Made by a program: the position numbers and the translations under genes. Shown one piece after another: positions 11,089 through 19,526 of a DNA stretch of 64,000 nucleotides (positions within the stretch are counted from its first letter, which is position 1; each line of letters begins with the position of its first letter). The stretch covers positions 79,164-143,163 of the forward strand of contig JAUYRZ010000033.1 of assembly GCA_030695565.1 (NCBI GenBank), written 5' to 3'. The stretch is from Archangium sp. (GTDB lineage Bacteria > Myxococcota > Myxococcia > Myxococcales > Myxococcaceae). Below the pieces are notes generated by a model. That model had not been told where the DNA came from. It made no database searches and saw nothing but the letters and a program-made list of their open reading frames with translations.

Positions 11089-12387
11089 ATGCCCGTCACC
11101 GGAAGAGCCTGCCTGGGGCTCCTCTTGCTCTTCGCCACCGACGCCAGAGCCGACTTCTTCAACAGCCGGAACCTGCTGGTCGGAGAGAAGGCGAGCCTGC
11201 TGGGAGGCGCGTTCACCGCGTTGGCCGACGACGCCACGGCCGGGTACTACAACCCCGCGGGCCTGGTGCAGGCGCCGGGGTTTACGGTCTCTGCCTCAGC
11301 CGATGTGTACGCCTTCTACGTCTTGAACCGCACCGAGCGGGTGAACGCGGAGGGCGCGCAGCTCTCGCTCTCGTTCTTGCGCACGGTGATCCTGCCCTCC
11401 ACCTTCGCGCTCTCGTACCGGCTGCACCCGCGGGTGACGCTGGCCGCGCACGTCTTCAGCCCCGATCGGTTCCGGCTCTCGTCGATCAACTCCATCGACG
11501 CGCCGGTGGCAGCGACCGCGCTGGGCAGTGACAAGATCTACCAGGGGCTCTCCCGTTCGGCGCGCTTCGATCAACAGAGCACGCTCTATGGAGCGAGCGC
11601 GGGCTTCGCAGTGAACGACGTCTTCTCTCTCGGAGTCGCGCTTCACTACCACCTGGCGCAGACCAGCCAGGCCCTCGCCTCGACGTACTTCACGCAGCCA
11701 TCGGAAGACGGCACGGTGCCCGGTGAGCAGGCGACGTTGTCGGCAGACAATGAAGTGACCTCGGGCGGGCTCATCCCTTCTTTGGGCGTTCTCGTGCGCC
11801 TGCCCGCGGGCTTTCGAGTCGGCGCGAGCTGGCAGTGCGAGACGTTGATGCTGCACAGCGAGAACCTCTGGCAGGTGAGCTTCTCGGATGCGCAAGGCCA
11901 GTCTTTCGAGACGGGGACGACGACGGGTGACACGCGTTACCCGCATCGTTTTGCGTTGGGCCTGGGCTGGCAGAGTTCGGCGGTGACGCTCTCGCTCGAT
12001 CTCATCGCGTACGCGCCGCTCGACTACGACGCGCCGCACGAAGTGCTCCGCACGCAGTTCGCGCAGAACCGGCACCGCGAGGTGGCGCACTTCGATGCTT
12101 CAGTGGGGGTCGAGGTGACGCTCTCGGAGATGTTCGTGATCCGCGGCGGACTCTTCACCAACACGTCGAGTGCGTCTGATCAGTTCGCCGAGGAGCGAAT
12201 CAATCTCTACGGCGGCGCGGTGGGCCTGGGCGTGCGCAAGGACGGGCTGGAGACCGGCTTCGGGTTGCTGGCCCAGTTCGGACGGTCGCCATTTCAGCGC
12301 GAGAACGAACAGAGTTTCGAGACGCAGTGGACGAGAAGTCAGTTGATGTTCGTGATGGGCGGCTCACACCGGTTCTTCGAGAAATGA
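11089..12387 (+). CDS. FadL/OmpP1-type outer membrane channel
   Basis: This 432-residue protein has a signal peptide cleaved after ATDARA (about residue 21). The mature start has the FadL-family pattern: LLGGAFTALADDATAGYYNPAGL near residues 34-56. The remainder is alternating beta strands (for example GASAGFAVNDVFSLGVALHY, RFALGLGWQSSAVTLSLDL), ending in an aromatic-containing strand. Such 14-strand barrels import long-chain fatty acids or hydrophobic compounds through the outer membrane. The stop codon overlaps the start of the next gene (ATGA), so the two are probably cotranscribed. Confidence 0.7.
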   Translation: MPVTGRACLGLLLLFATDARADFFNSRNLLVGEKASLLGGAFTALADDATAGYYNPAGLVQAPGFTVSASADVYAFYVLNRTERVNAEGAQLSLSFLRTVILPSTFALSYRLHPRVTLAAHVFSPDRFRLSSINSIDAPVAATALGSDKIYQGLSRSARFDQQSTLYGASAGFAVNDVFSLGVALHYHLAQTSQALASTYFTQPSEDGTVPGEQATLSADNEVTSGGLIPSLGVLVRLPAGFRVGASWQCETLMLHSENLWQVSFSDAQGQSFETGTTTGDTRYPHRFALGLGWQSSAVTLSLDLIAYAPLDYDAPHEVLRTQFAQNRHREVAHFDASVGVEVTLSEMFVIRGGLFTNTSSASDQFAEERINLYGGAVGLGVRKDGLETGFGLLAQFGRSPFQRENEQSFETQWTRSQLMFVMGGSHRFFEK

Positions 12388-13253
12388 AGCAACCAACTCC
12401 ACCAAGAGCTCCCTCTCCCCGAGGGGGAGAGGGTCGGGGAGAGGGCATCCGCCTCCTGTTGATGCTCTTCGCCTCGTGTGGAGCGCCTCAGCTCGAGCCC
12501 GTCGACGCCGGAACGCCTGACGCAGGCAGAGTGACCCTGACGCGCGACGCCGGAGTCGACGCCGGAATCGACGCCGGCCAACCCACCATCGACGCCGGAG
12601 TCCGCGACGCGGGCCCCAACCACGAACCGCAGGTCAACCCGGTCATCCTGCAGAACCGCACCACCGCCTACGCCGGGCAGATCGTCGAGCTCGCCCTCGG
12701 AGCCACCGACGAAGACGGCGATCGCCTCACCTTCGCCTGGTCAGGGCCCGGCACCTTCTTCGAGAACGGCACCCCCTCCGCGCAGCGCTGGTTCAGCGAC
12801 GAACGCGCCGCCCCCACGCAGCTGCTGCTCACCGCGAGCGTGACCGACAACCGCTCCGCGCCCATCACCCGGCAGCTCACCATCAACATCACGGTGCCGC
12901 GCTTCACCGACGTGTTCAGCACGCTCTCCACGCCGGTGCTGCAAGGTGGCCAATGCGTGGGCTGTCACGGCTCGATGGGCGACTACCAGATCGCGGGCAC
13001 CCGCAACGTCGCCTGGTCGCAGCTGGTCGCCGCCGATCACCACCGCGGCACCGCCTGCATCAACGCCGGAGTTCCGAAGCTGGTGGTGGCCTCTGATCGC
13101 CAGCGTTCACTGCTCTATCGAAAGATGAACAGCACCCAACCCGCGGCCTGCGGAGACGGAATGCCAGCGATGTCACAAGTCTCGCCCGCCTCGCCGCTGC
13201 AGCACATCGTGATGGTGGGCTCGTGGATCGCCGCCGGCGCGCTCAACGACTGA
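12384..13253 (+). CDS. Lipoprotein with a single CxxCH haem-type motif
   Basis: This protein has 289 residues from the ATG that overlaps the previous stop. Its N-terminus is unusual: residues 6-21 are encoded by a copy of the dispersed palindromic repeat, and only then comes the hydrophobic LLLMLFASC lipobox; an alternative ATG at 12462 would start inside this hydrophobic stretch. A Asp-Ala-Gly-rich linker follows, then a cadherin/PKD-like beta domain (TDEDGDRLTFAWSGPGT) and a C-terminal domain with CVGCH near residue 190, a haem-c binding signature. An exported electron-transfer or surface role is inferred. Confidence 0.6.
   Translation: MKQPTPPRAPSPRGGEGRGEGIRLLLMLFASCGAPQLEPVDAGTPDAGRVTLTRDAGVDAGIDAGQPTIDAGVRDAGPNHEPQVNPVILQNRTTAYAGQIVELALGATDEDGDRLTFAWSGPGTFFENGTPSAQRWFSDERAAPTQLLLTASVTDNRSAPITRQLTINITVPRFTDVFSTLSTPVLQGGQCVGCHGSMGDYQIAGTRNVAWSQLVAADHHRGTACINAGVPKLVVASDRQRSLLYRKMNSTQPAACGDGMPAMSQVSPASPLQHIVMVGSWIAAGALND
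12410..12445. repeat. Palindromic repeat inside the start of a lipoprotein gene
   Basis: CCCTCTCCCC (12411-12420) pairs with GGGGAGAGGG (12424-12433) with a 3-base loop, and a second GGGGAGAGGG follows. It is the same family as the inverted repeat at 7755-7864. If the gene starts at 12384, the element is translated as part of the signal-peptide n-region. Confidence 0.7.
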
Positions 13254-13303
13254 GTCACAGACGAGCGTCGACAATCGCAGCCACCGATGGCACACGCGGT
13301 TCA

Positions 13304-13939
13304 ATGCGTTCCCTCGCCCTGTGCTCGATGGTCCTCGTTGGTTGCTCCTCCGCGATGCAGACGATCTCGGTGACGGCGGATCGTTCGACGGCCACGGCGA
13401 GCGGAACCGATTCGGTGCAGCTGACCGCGACGACCACCGCCGCGAGTGGAACCGCGGTCGACTTCACGGTGAGCGGTGGAGGGCAGCTCTCGGCTGCGCG
13501 CGTGAACACCGATGCCAGCGGGGTGGCGAAGACGCAGCTGACCTCGACGACCGAGGGGACCGTCACGGTGACGGCGACGCTGGGTCAGGTCAGCGACACG
13601 GCCACGGTGACCTTCGCGGCTGCGAGCGGGCCTCGGCTGCGTTTCCAGACGTCGCCCTCGAACACCATCGCGCAGAACCTGCTGCGGCCGATCCCCAGCG
13701 TGGTGGTGGAGGACAACTCCGGCATCGTGACCTCGTCCACCGCGGCGATCACCGTGGCCATCACGGCCGGTTCGTGTGCCGCCGCGCTCGACGCGTCGAG
13801 CCTGATGACGGTGAACGCGGTGCAGGGTGTGGCGAACTTCAACGGCCTCAAGAGCAGCACCCAGGCGACGGGCTGCACCCTCACGGCGACGAGCGGCACG
13901 CTGCAGGCGGCGGTCTCCACCGCCTTCGACCTCCAGTAG
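13304..13939 (+). CDS. Ig-like (Big_1-type) lipoprotein
   Basis: This protein has 211 residues. The ATG at 13304 gives a short lipoprotein signal peptide ending LVGC (Cys14). Residues 20-105 look like a bacterial Ig-like domain of the invasin/Big_1 type (TATASGTDSVQLTATTT, then DASGVAKTQLTSTTEGTVTVTATLG), and a second, less regular beta domain follows with a Cys pair. Such domains act as surface spacers or adhesive modules. It lies 50 bases after the CxxCH lipoprotein and may belong to the same transcript. Confidence 0.65.
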   Translation: MRSLALCSMVLVGCSSAMQTISVTADRSTATASGTDSVQLTATTTAASGTAVDFTVSGGGQLSAARVNTDASGVAKTQLTSTTEGTVTVTATLGQVSDTATVTFAAASGPRLRFQTSPSNTIAQNLLRPIPSVVVEDNSGIVTSSTAAITVAITAGSCAAALDASSLMTVNAVQGVANFNGLKSSTQATGCTLTATSGTLQAAVSTAFDLQ

Positions 13940-13974
13940 GGGCAACTTCTGGCGGGCAGGTGCGACAATGACGC

Positions 13975-14589
13975 ATGCCCGTCAGCTCAATCACGTCCGT
14001 TCGAAGTGGTTCCTCCGGCAACGACGTGAAGGAGCTGCAGCGCGCGCTCAAGGAGAAGGGTTTCGACCCCCAGGGCACGGACGGAAAATTCGGGCCGAAC
14101 ACGCGCAAGGCGGTGGTCGCTTTCCAGCGCGCGAACGGTCTCGAGCCGGACGGGGTGGTGGGCAAGAACACGATCAAGGCGCTCTTCGGTTCAGCGCCGT
14201 CGGCACCCACGGCGCCTGCGGGCCCGGTCGATGGGTTCGAAGGTCAGAAGTACAAGGCGCGTGGCACGGGCTACTACCCCGACGCCTCGCCGCTCGAAGG
14301 TGGCTTCGTCGATCGGCGTGATCAGCCGCTGCGCACGCTGCAGGATTTTCTGAGCGGCAAGGCGAGCTACGTCTCCGTCGCGATGGACTCGAAGGCGTTT
14401 CCGTACGGCACGAAGCTGCGCATTCCGGAGCTCGAGGCGAAGTACGGCAAGCGGATCGAGTTCCGCGTGGTGGATACCGGTGGCGCGTTCGTGGGCAAGG
14501 GCACGAGCCGCATCGACATCTGCACTGCGAACAAGAAGGCGTCAGTCGATTCGGTGATCAACGGACCGCTGACCCTCGTTCGCAGCTGA
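13975..14589 (+). CDS. Peptidoglycan-binding and 3D-domain protein
   Basis: This 204-residue protein lacks a signal peptide. Residues 8-67 are a PG_binding_1 domain (SGNDVKELQRALKEKGFDPQ, then GKFGPNTRKAVVAFQRANGL). After a Pro/Ala-rich linker, residues 110-200 resemble a 3D (double-psi barrel, three-Asp) domain: YVSVAMDSKAFPYGTKLRIP, then RVVDTGGAFVGKGTSRIDIC. The 3D fold is found in lytic transglycosylases such as MltA, so cell-wall binding and cleavage is likely. Without a signal peptide it may leave the cell by another route or act on prey. Confidence 0.75.
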   Translation: MPVSSITSVRSGSSGNDVKELQRALKEKGFDPQGTDGKFGPNTRKAVVAFQRANGLEPDGVVGKNTIKALFGSAPSAPTAPAGPVDGFEGQKYKARGTGYYPDASPLEGGFVDRRDQPLRTLQDFLSGKASYVSVAMDSKAFPYGTKLRIPELEAKYGKRIEFRVVDTGGAFVGKGTSRIDICTANKKASVDSVINGPLTLVRS

Positions 14590-14620
14590 AGAAGAAGGGC
14601 GCCCACCAAGCCCCTGTCGT

Positions 14621-15928
14621 TCACTGAGCCCAGTACTTCTCGTCGTCGAGCCCCTCTTCGCGCTCGGGCAGACCGCGGGTGAGGCGGGGCGAGGACTGCA
14701 CGAGCACCTGGTAGCTCACGCGGTTGGCGTACCGGCAGACCTGGCTCATCGACGAATAGGTGAGGAACTCGCGAACATGTTTCGCGGAGTTCGGCACGCG
14801 AGCGCGGTGATACCGATTGGCAGCCATGTCGTGCAGCAGCGCTGCGAGCGCCGCGTCACCTGCGCCGTTGGTGCTCATGATCCGCTCGGGGCCGCCATGG
14901 TACGGCGCGATGTGAGCGAAGACCTGCACGGGCTTCACGCACGCCTTCTTCGCCATCGGGCGGCTGAACTCGTAGCGATTGAACTCGGCGATGGCGCCGG
15001 GCAGCAGCGGGTACCGCGTCTCGCGCTTCACCTCGTCCTCGGTGTAGCCGGCCAGATACAGACCGATGGGGCCCGCGGTGCACAGCACGAGATCAGCCCA
15101 GGCCAGGGTGCGTTCACACGCGACGAGCGGATCTTCGGAGCCGGTGAGCGCTTCGCCTTCCTGCTCATTCATTGCGACGATGTCGACGTACTCCGCGATG
15201 AACTCGCGCCAGAACTCCGGGCGTTCGGCGATGACGAAGCGGGTGCCCAGCGTGAGCACCACGGGAACGCCGCGAGCCCGGGCCAGCTCGACGGCGCGCG
15301 CGGTGGCGGCGGGCATGGGGTCGCCGTCTTTGCAGCGCAGCAGGTACGCCGAGATGACCAGGCACGAGGCGTCATCGAACACGTGCGAAGGAATGCTCTC
15401 AGGCTTGAGGCCATTCATCTGGCCTGCGCTGATGGCGAAGGTGCGTTCACCATCGGGGGTGACCAGCGCAAAACAGCGCCCGATGGGGCCTTTGACCGGC
15501 TGCAGGTGATCGAGGTTCACCCGGCTCGAGGTGTTGGAGAGGTAGCGGTACCCCGACGTGCCGAGGCGAATCTCTTCGCTCATCACCCCGAGCAGGATCG
15601 ACGCGTCGTCGGCGAGCAGCGAGTAGTTGTGGAGCGTGTTGCCGATGGTGCCGCCGGCGAACTCCGAGCTGATCAGCTTGTGCTCGAGCAGCTCGTCGTA
15701 GAGGCGCAACGCGACCGGATCAGGAATGACCGTCGAGGCGCCTTTGGGCAGGCCGTACCGAGCGAGCAGCTCGGCGGGAATCCGGGCATCGATGTCGACC
15801 AGCGTCTGATCGACGCCCACCACGTGGGTCCGCTTGGTGGCCTGCTCGACACCCGCGGCCTGAAGAAGTGGATCCCGGGTTTGAACGGGGAAGTAGTGCT
15901 TGTGCTTACGACGGCCTGGAAAGCGCAC
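14621..15928 (-). CDS. gsk: Inosine-guanosine kinase
   Basis: This PfkB-family nucleoside kinase phosphorylates inosine and guanosine to IMP and GMP in purine salvage, in the cytoplasm. The 435 residues from the GTG at 15928 match E. coli Gsk almost end to end: the RFPGRRKHKHYFPV start, VVGVDQTLVDI, FAGGTIGNTLHNYS, NTSSRVNL, VLTLGTRFVIAE, AMNEQEGEALTG, and the PfkB signature STNGAGDAALAALLHD (352-367, catalytic Asp358). A GAGGA ribosome-binding site precedes this GTG, and the longer upstream frame has no homology. It is transcribed away from the glycosyltransferase operon. Confidence 0.93.
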   Translation of the reverse strand: MRFPGRRKHKHYFPVQTRDPLLQAAGVEQATKRTHVVGVDQTLVDIDARIPAELLARYGLPKGASTVIPDPVALRLYDELLEHKLISSEFAGGTIGNTLHNYSLLADDASILLGVMSEEIRLGTSGYRYLSNTSSRVNLDHLQPVKGPIGRCFALVTPDGERTFAISAGQMNGLKPESIPSHVFDDASCLVISAYLLRCKDGDPMPAATARAVELARARGVPVVLTLGTRFVIAERPEFWREFIAEYVDIVAMNEQEGEALTGSEDPLVACERTLAWADLVLCTAGPIGLYLAGYTEDEVKRETRYPLLPGAIAEFNRYEFSRPMAKKACVKPVQVFAHIAPYHGGPERIMSTNGAGDAALAALLHDMAANRYHRARVPNSAKHVREFLTYSSMSQVCRYANRVSYQVLVQSSPRLTRGLPEREEGLDDEKYWAQ

Positions 15929-16124
15929 GGGGTCCTCATGCAGCAAATCGCCGCGCTTGTCTTCCCTTGCCGAGGAGGCGAGCCCCGATGGGCAGGAACC
16001 CGTCACGGCCCGGTAGGGCGCCTTGCGCCCGCGCGCGCGCAAGCGCATGGTGGCCCCACGCGAAGTGGTCGTCGGTCTGACGATGGCGCGCGTAGGCAGA
16101 TCTACCGACACCAGAGGTTTGAGA

Positions 16125-18467
16125 ATGGGCAAGACCCGCGGGCAGACGTCTGTGCGAACGATCGCCATGCTGGGCAATCACCTGCCCCGGCACTGCGGCA
16201 TCGCCACCTTCACCACCGACCTGAGCGCGGCCATCGACGGCGAGCTGCCCGAGCTGGATTGTTTCGTGGTGGCGATGAACGACGTGGGCGTGCACCACGC
16301 CTATCCGCCGCGGGTGCGGTTCGAGATTCCCCAGGGCGACATCGAGGCCTACCGCCGGGCCGCCGACTTCCTCAACGTGAACGCGGTCGACGTGGTCTCG
16401 GTGCAGCACGAGTACGGCATCTTCGGAGGCAAGGCCGGCGGTCACGTGCTCGAGCTGCTGCGGGGCTTGCGCATGCCGGTGGTCACCACGCTGCACACGG
16501 TGTTGGCGCAGCCTGATCCGGTGCAGCGCGCGGTGCTCGAGGCGGTGGTGCGGCTGTCGGAGCGGGTGGTGGTGATGAGCGCTGACGGCGCGGCGTTGCT
16601 CCAGTCGGTGCACGGGGTCGACCCTGCGAAGATCGACGTCATCCCTCACGGCATTCCGGCGATGCCCGTGCAGGACGACAAGGCGCTGCTGGGCACCGAG
16701 GGCCGGCAGATCATCCTCACCTTCGGCTTGCTCTCTCCCGACAAGGGCCTCGAGTACGTCATCGACGCGATGCCTGCGATTCTCGCCAAGCACCCCAACA
16801 CCGACTACCTGGTGCTCGGCGCCACGCACCCGCACGTCAAGCAACAGCACGGTGAGGCCTACCGGCAGATGCTTCAGCTGCGCGCGGAGTGTCTGGGCGT
16901 GGGCTCCAACGTCATCTTCCACAACCGCTTCGTCAGCCATGAAGAGCTGGTCGAGTTCCTCGGCGCCGCCGACGTGTACGTCACTCCGTACCTGAAGGAA
17001 GAGCAGAGCACCTCGGGCACGCTGGCCTACGCGGTGGGGTGCGGCAAGGCGGTCATCTCCACGCCGTACCGCTACGCGCGTGAGCTGCTCGCGGAAGGCC
17101 GGGGCGTGTTGGTGCCCTGGCGCGACGCCAAGGCGATCGGCCGGGAGATCAACCAGCTGCTCGACGACCCCGAAGACCGCGCGGCGCTCCAGCAACGGGC
17201 TGCCGACTTCGGGCGCACCATGGGCTGGCCGCTGGTGGCCCGCAGCTACGTGGAGAGCTTCAAGCAGGCGCGCCGCACCTACGCTGCCAAACGCGCGGGC
17301 ATGGAGGCGCAGCTGGCGAGGCCCCGGCGCACCGCTGAACTTCCGGAGATCAACCTCTCGCACGTGCGGCTGATGAGCGACGACACCGGGATGCTCCAGC
17401 ACGCCACCTTCGACATTCCCCGCTACCGCGACGGCTATTGCGTCGATGACAACGCGCGCGCGCTGCTCCTGCTCACCCTGGTGGAAGAAGCGGGCACCGA
17501 AGCGCCGGGCACCGTGCGTGCGTTGGCCAACCGGTATCTCGCCTTCGTGAACCACGCCTTCGACGAGAGCAGCGGGCGCTTTCGCAACTTCTTGAGCTAT
17601 TCGCGAACCTGGCACGAAGAACGCGGGTCCGATGACAGCCATGGGCGCTCGTTGTGGGCCCTGGGCACGGTGCTCGGCCGTTCGAACGATCCCGGCAGGC
17701 GCGGGGTGGCCAGCACGCTGTTTCACGCGGCGCTGCCGGTGGCCGCCACGCTCTCCAGTCCCCGCGCGGTCGCGTACGCGCTGCTGGGTTTCGATGAGTA
17801 CCTGCGCGTCTTCACCGGGGACAGTCATGTGCAGGCTCTGACAGCGACGCTGGCCACCCGCTTGATGGAGGGTTTCCAGAGCGCCAGCCGGCCCGAGTGG
17901 CCGTGGTTCGAAGACAGGCTCACCTACTGCAACGTGCGGCTGCCGCAGGGCCTGCTGGTGGCAGGTTTTCGCATGGGCAACGCCGAGATGGTCTCCGCCG
18001 CGTTGCGTTCGCTCGAGTGGCTGGTGAACGAACACGTCGGCGCGGTGGGTGCGTTTGCGCCGGTGGGCACCAATGGTTTTCACGAGCGGGGTGCGGCGCG
18101 CGCGATGTTCGACCAACAGCCGGTGGAGGCCTGCTCGATGGTCGCTGCGTGTCTGGAGGCGCACCGGGTCACCGGAGAGACGCGCTGGATGGAGCGGGCG
18201 CGTTGGGCGTTCCAGTGGTTCCTCGGTCAGAACGTGCGGCAGGCCCAGGTGTACGACGCGCGCACCGGCGGCTGCCGCGATGGCCTGCACCTGGATCGTC
18301 TGAACGAGAACCAGGGCGCGGAGTCGACGCTCTCGTTCCTCACCGCCCTCGCTGAGCTGCGCGCGGCCGACCGGTTGGCGGCATCCCTCTCGCCGGGCGC
18401 GACGCCGCCGGTGCTTTCCATTCACATTCCACGCGTCGCCGAAACGATGCAGGAGAAGGCTTCATGA
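16125..18467 (+). CDS. GT4 glycosyltransferase with C-terminal helical domain
   Basis: This protein has 780 residues, with the ATG preceded by AGAGG. Residues 10-400 are a GT-B fold family 4 glycosyltransferase (HCGIATFTTDL, SVQHEYGIFGG, IPHGIPA, LTFGLLSPDKGL, and YLKEEQSTSGTLAYAVGCGK for the nucleotide-sugar site). Residues 410-770 are a separate all-helical domain with CVDDNARALLL, a SWxxF-like FLSYSRTWHEERGSDDSHGR, and ENQGAESTLSFLTAL, resembling an (alpha/alpha)6 toroid found in glycosidases. The gene overlaps the GH130 gene by 4 bases, so they act on the same glycan, probably a mannoside (inferred from GH130). Confidence 0.8.
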   Translation: MGKTRGQTSVRTIAMLGNHLPRHCGIATFTTDLSAAIDGELPELDCFVVAMNDVGVHHAYPPRVRFEIPQGDIEAYRRAADFLNVNAVDVVSVQHEYGIFGGKAGGHVLELLRGLRMPVVTTLHTVLAQPDPVQRAVLEAVVRLSERVVVMSADGAALLQSVHGVDPAKIDVIPHGIPAMPVQDDKALLGTEGRQIILTFGLLSPDKGLEYVIDAMPAILAKHPNTDYLVLGATHPHVKQQHGEAYRQMLQLRAECLGVGSNVIFHNRFVSHEELVEFLGAADVYVTPYLKEEQSTSGTLAYAVGCGKAVISTPYRYARELLAEGRGVLVPWRDAKAIGREINQLLDDPEDRAALQQRAADFGRTMGWPLVARSYVESFKQARRTYAAKRAGMEAQLARPRRTAELPEINLSHVRLMSDDTGMLQHATFDIPRYRDGYCVDDNARALLLLTLVEEAGTEAPGTVRALANRYLAFVNHAFDESSGRFRNFLSYSRTWHEERGSDDSHGRSLWALGTVLGRSNDPGRRGVASTLFHAALPVAATLSSPRAVAYALLGFDEYLRVFTGDSHVQALTATLATRLMEGFQSASRPEWPWFEDRLTYCNVRLPQGLLVAGFRMGNAEMVSAALRSLEWLVNEHVGAVGAFAPVGTNGFHERGAARAMFDQQPVEACSMVAACLEAHRVTGETRWMERARWAFQWFLGQNVRQAQVYDARTGGCRDGLHLDRLNENQGAESTLSFLTALAELRAADRLAASLSPGATPPVLSIHIPRVAETMQEKAS

Positions 18468-19417
18468 GCGGCAAACGCAGCTACGAAGTGTTGTTCGAGC
18501 GCCATCAGAAGAACCCCATTCTCACCGCGGCCGATTGGCCCTACCCGGCGCACACGGTGTTCAACCCCGGCGCGACGGTGCTGCGTGACGGCACCACCTT
18601 GTTGTTGTGCCGGGTGGAAGATCGCCGCGGTCACTCGCACCTGTGCGCGGTGCGTTCAGCCAACGGGGTGGATGGCTGGGTGGTCGACGAGAAGCCCACG
18701 CTGCTTCCTCAACCCGAGTCACACCCCGAAGAGCTCTGGGGCATCGAAGACCCGCGCATCACCTGGGTGGAGGAGCTGCAGAAGTACGTGGTGGCGTACA
18801 CTGCGTTCAGCAAAGGCGGGCCGGGCGTGGCGTTGGCGCTCACCGACGACTTCAAGAGCTTCGAGCGCTACGGGCTGGTGATGCAGCCCGATGATAAAGA
18901 CGCCGCGCTGCTCCCGCGGCGCATCGATGGAATGTTCGCCCTCATTCACCGGCCGGTGACTGATGGGGGCGCGCACATCTGGCTCTCGTTTTCGCCCGAC
19001 CTGCGCAACTGGGGAAACCACAAGACGATGTTGCTGGCGCGCAAAGGCGCCTGGTGGGACGCGAACAAGGTGGGCTTGTCGCCTCCGTTGATCGAGACCG
19101 AACGCGGCTGGTTGATGATTTACCACGGGGTGCGGCACACCGCGGCGGGCAGCCTGTACAGGTTGGGGCTGGCGTTGTTCAAACTCGATGAACCCTCCGT
19201 GTGTTTGCTGCGGGGTGATGAGTGGGTGTTCGGCCCCGAGGCCAGCTACGAGCGTGAAGGCGACGTGGGCTACGTGGCGTTCCCCTGCGGCACCACGCTG
19301 GGCAAAGATCGCGACACCATTCATATGTATTACGGGGGGGCCGACAGCTGCATCGCGTTGGCGACGGGCAGTGTGGCGCGCTGTCTGGCCTGGCTCGATA
19401 CGCACGGCAAACCCTGA
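18464..19417 (+). CDS. GH130-family mannoside phosphorylase or mannosidase
   Basis: This protein has 317 residues, no signal peptide, and is translationally coupled (ATGA) to the GT4 gene. It follows the GH130 five-bladed propeller pattern: NPILTAADWPYPAHTVFNPG, the catalytic-acid region WGIEDPRITWVE (Asp96 in EDPR), KDAALLPRRIDG, and MIYHGVRHTAAG. GH130 enzymes phosphorolyse or hydrolyse beta-mannosides (beta-1,4 or beta-1,2). Whether this member is a phosphorylase or hydrolase cannot be read here. A shared locus with a glycosyltransferase suggests turnover or trimming of a self-made mannan or glycan. Confidence 0.82.
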   Translation: MSGKRSYEVLFERHQKNPILTAADWPYPAHTVFNPGATVLRDGTTLLLCRVEDRRGHSHLCAVRSANGVDGWVVDEKPTLLPQPESHPEELWGIEDPRITWVEELQKYVVAYTAFSKGGPGVALALTDDFKSFERYGLVMQPDDKDAALLPRRIDGMFALIHRPVTDGGAHIWLSFSPDLRNWGNHKTMLLARKGAWWDANKVGLSPPLIETERGWLMIYHGVRHTAAGSLYRLGLALFKLDEPSVCLLRGDEWVFGPEASYEREGDVGYVAFPCGTTLGKDRDTIHMYYGGADSCIALATGSVARCLAWLDTHGKP

Positions 19418-19434
19418 CGCTTCATCATTCTGAA

Positions 19435-19464
19435 GGAGCGCCCTGTCGATCCGATGGAGCGCCC
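19435..19464 (+). promoter_or_regulatory. Direct repeats upstream of the REC-kinase gene
   Basis: GGAGCGCCC occurs at 19435-19443 and again at 19456-19464, 21 bases apart, which is two helical turns. They lie about 65-90 bases upstream of the ATG at 19527, where an activator or repressor site would be expected. The spacing is the only support. Confidence 0.3.
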
Positions 19465-19526
19465 CGCTCGAACTGAGGAGATTCGTTCACGAAGGTGGTG
19501 GCTCGAACGGTGCTGCTGGAGAGGGC

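Noticed and set aside
15936..18425. 829-residue open frame on the minus strand opposite the GT4 gene
   Set aside because: It mirrors the strong G/C third-position bias of the real GT4 gene and has no domain resemblance.
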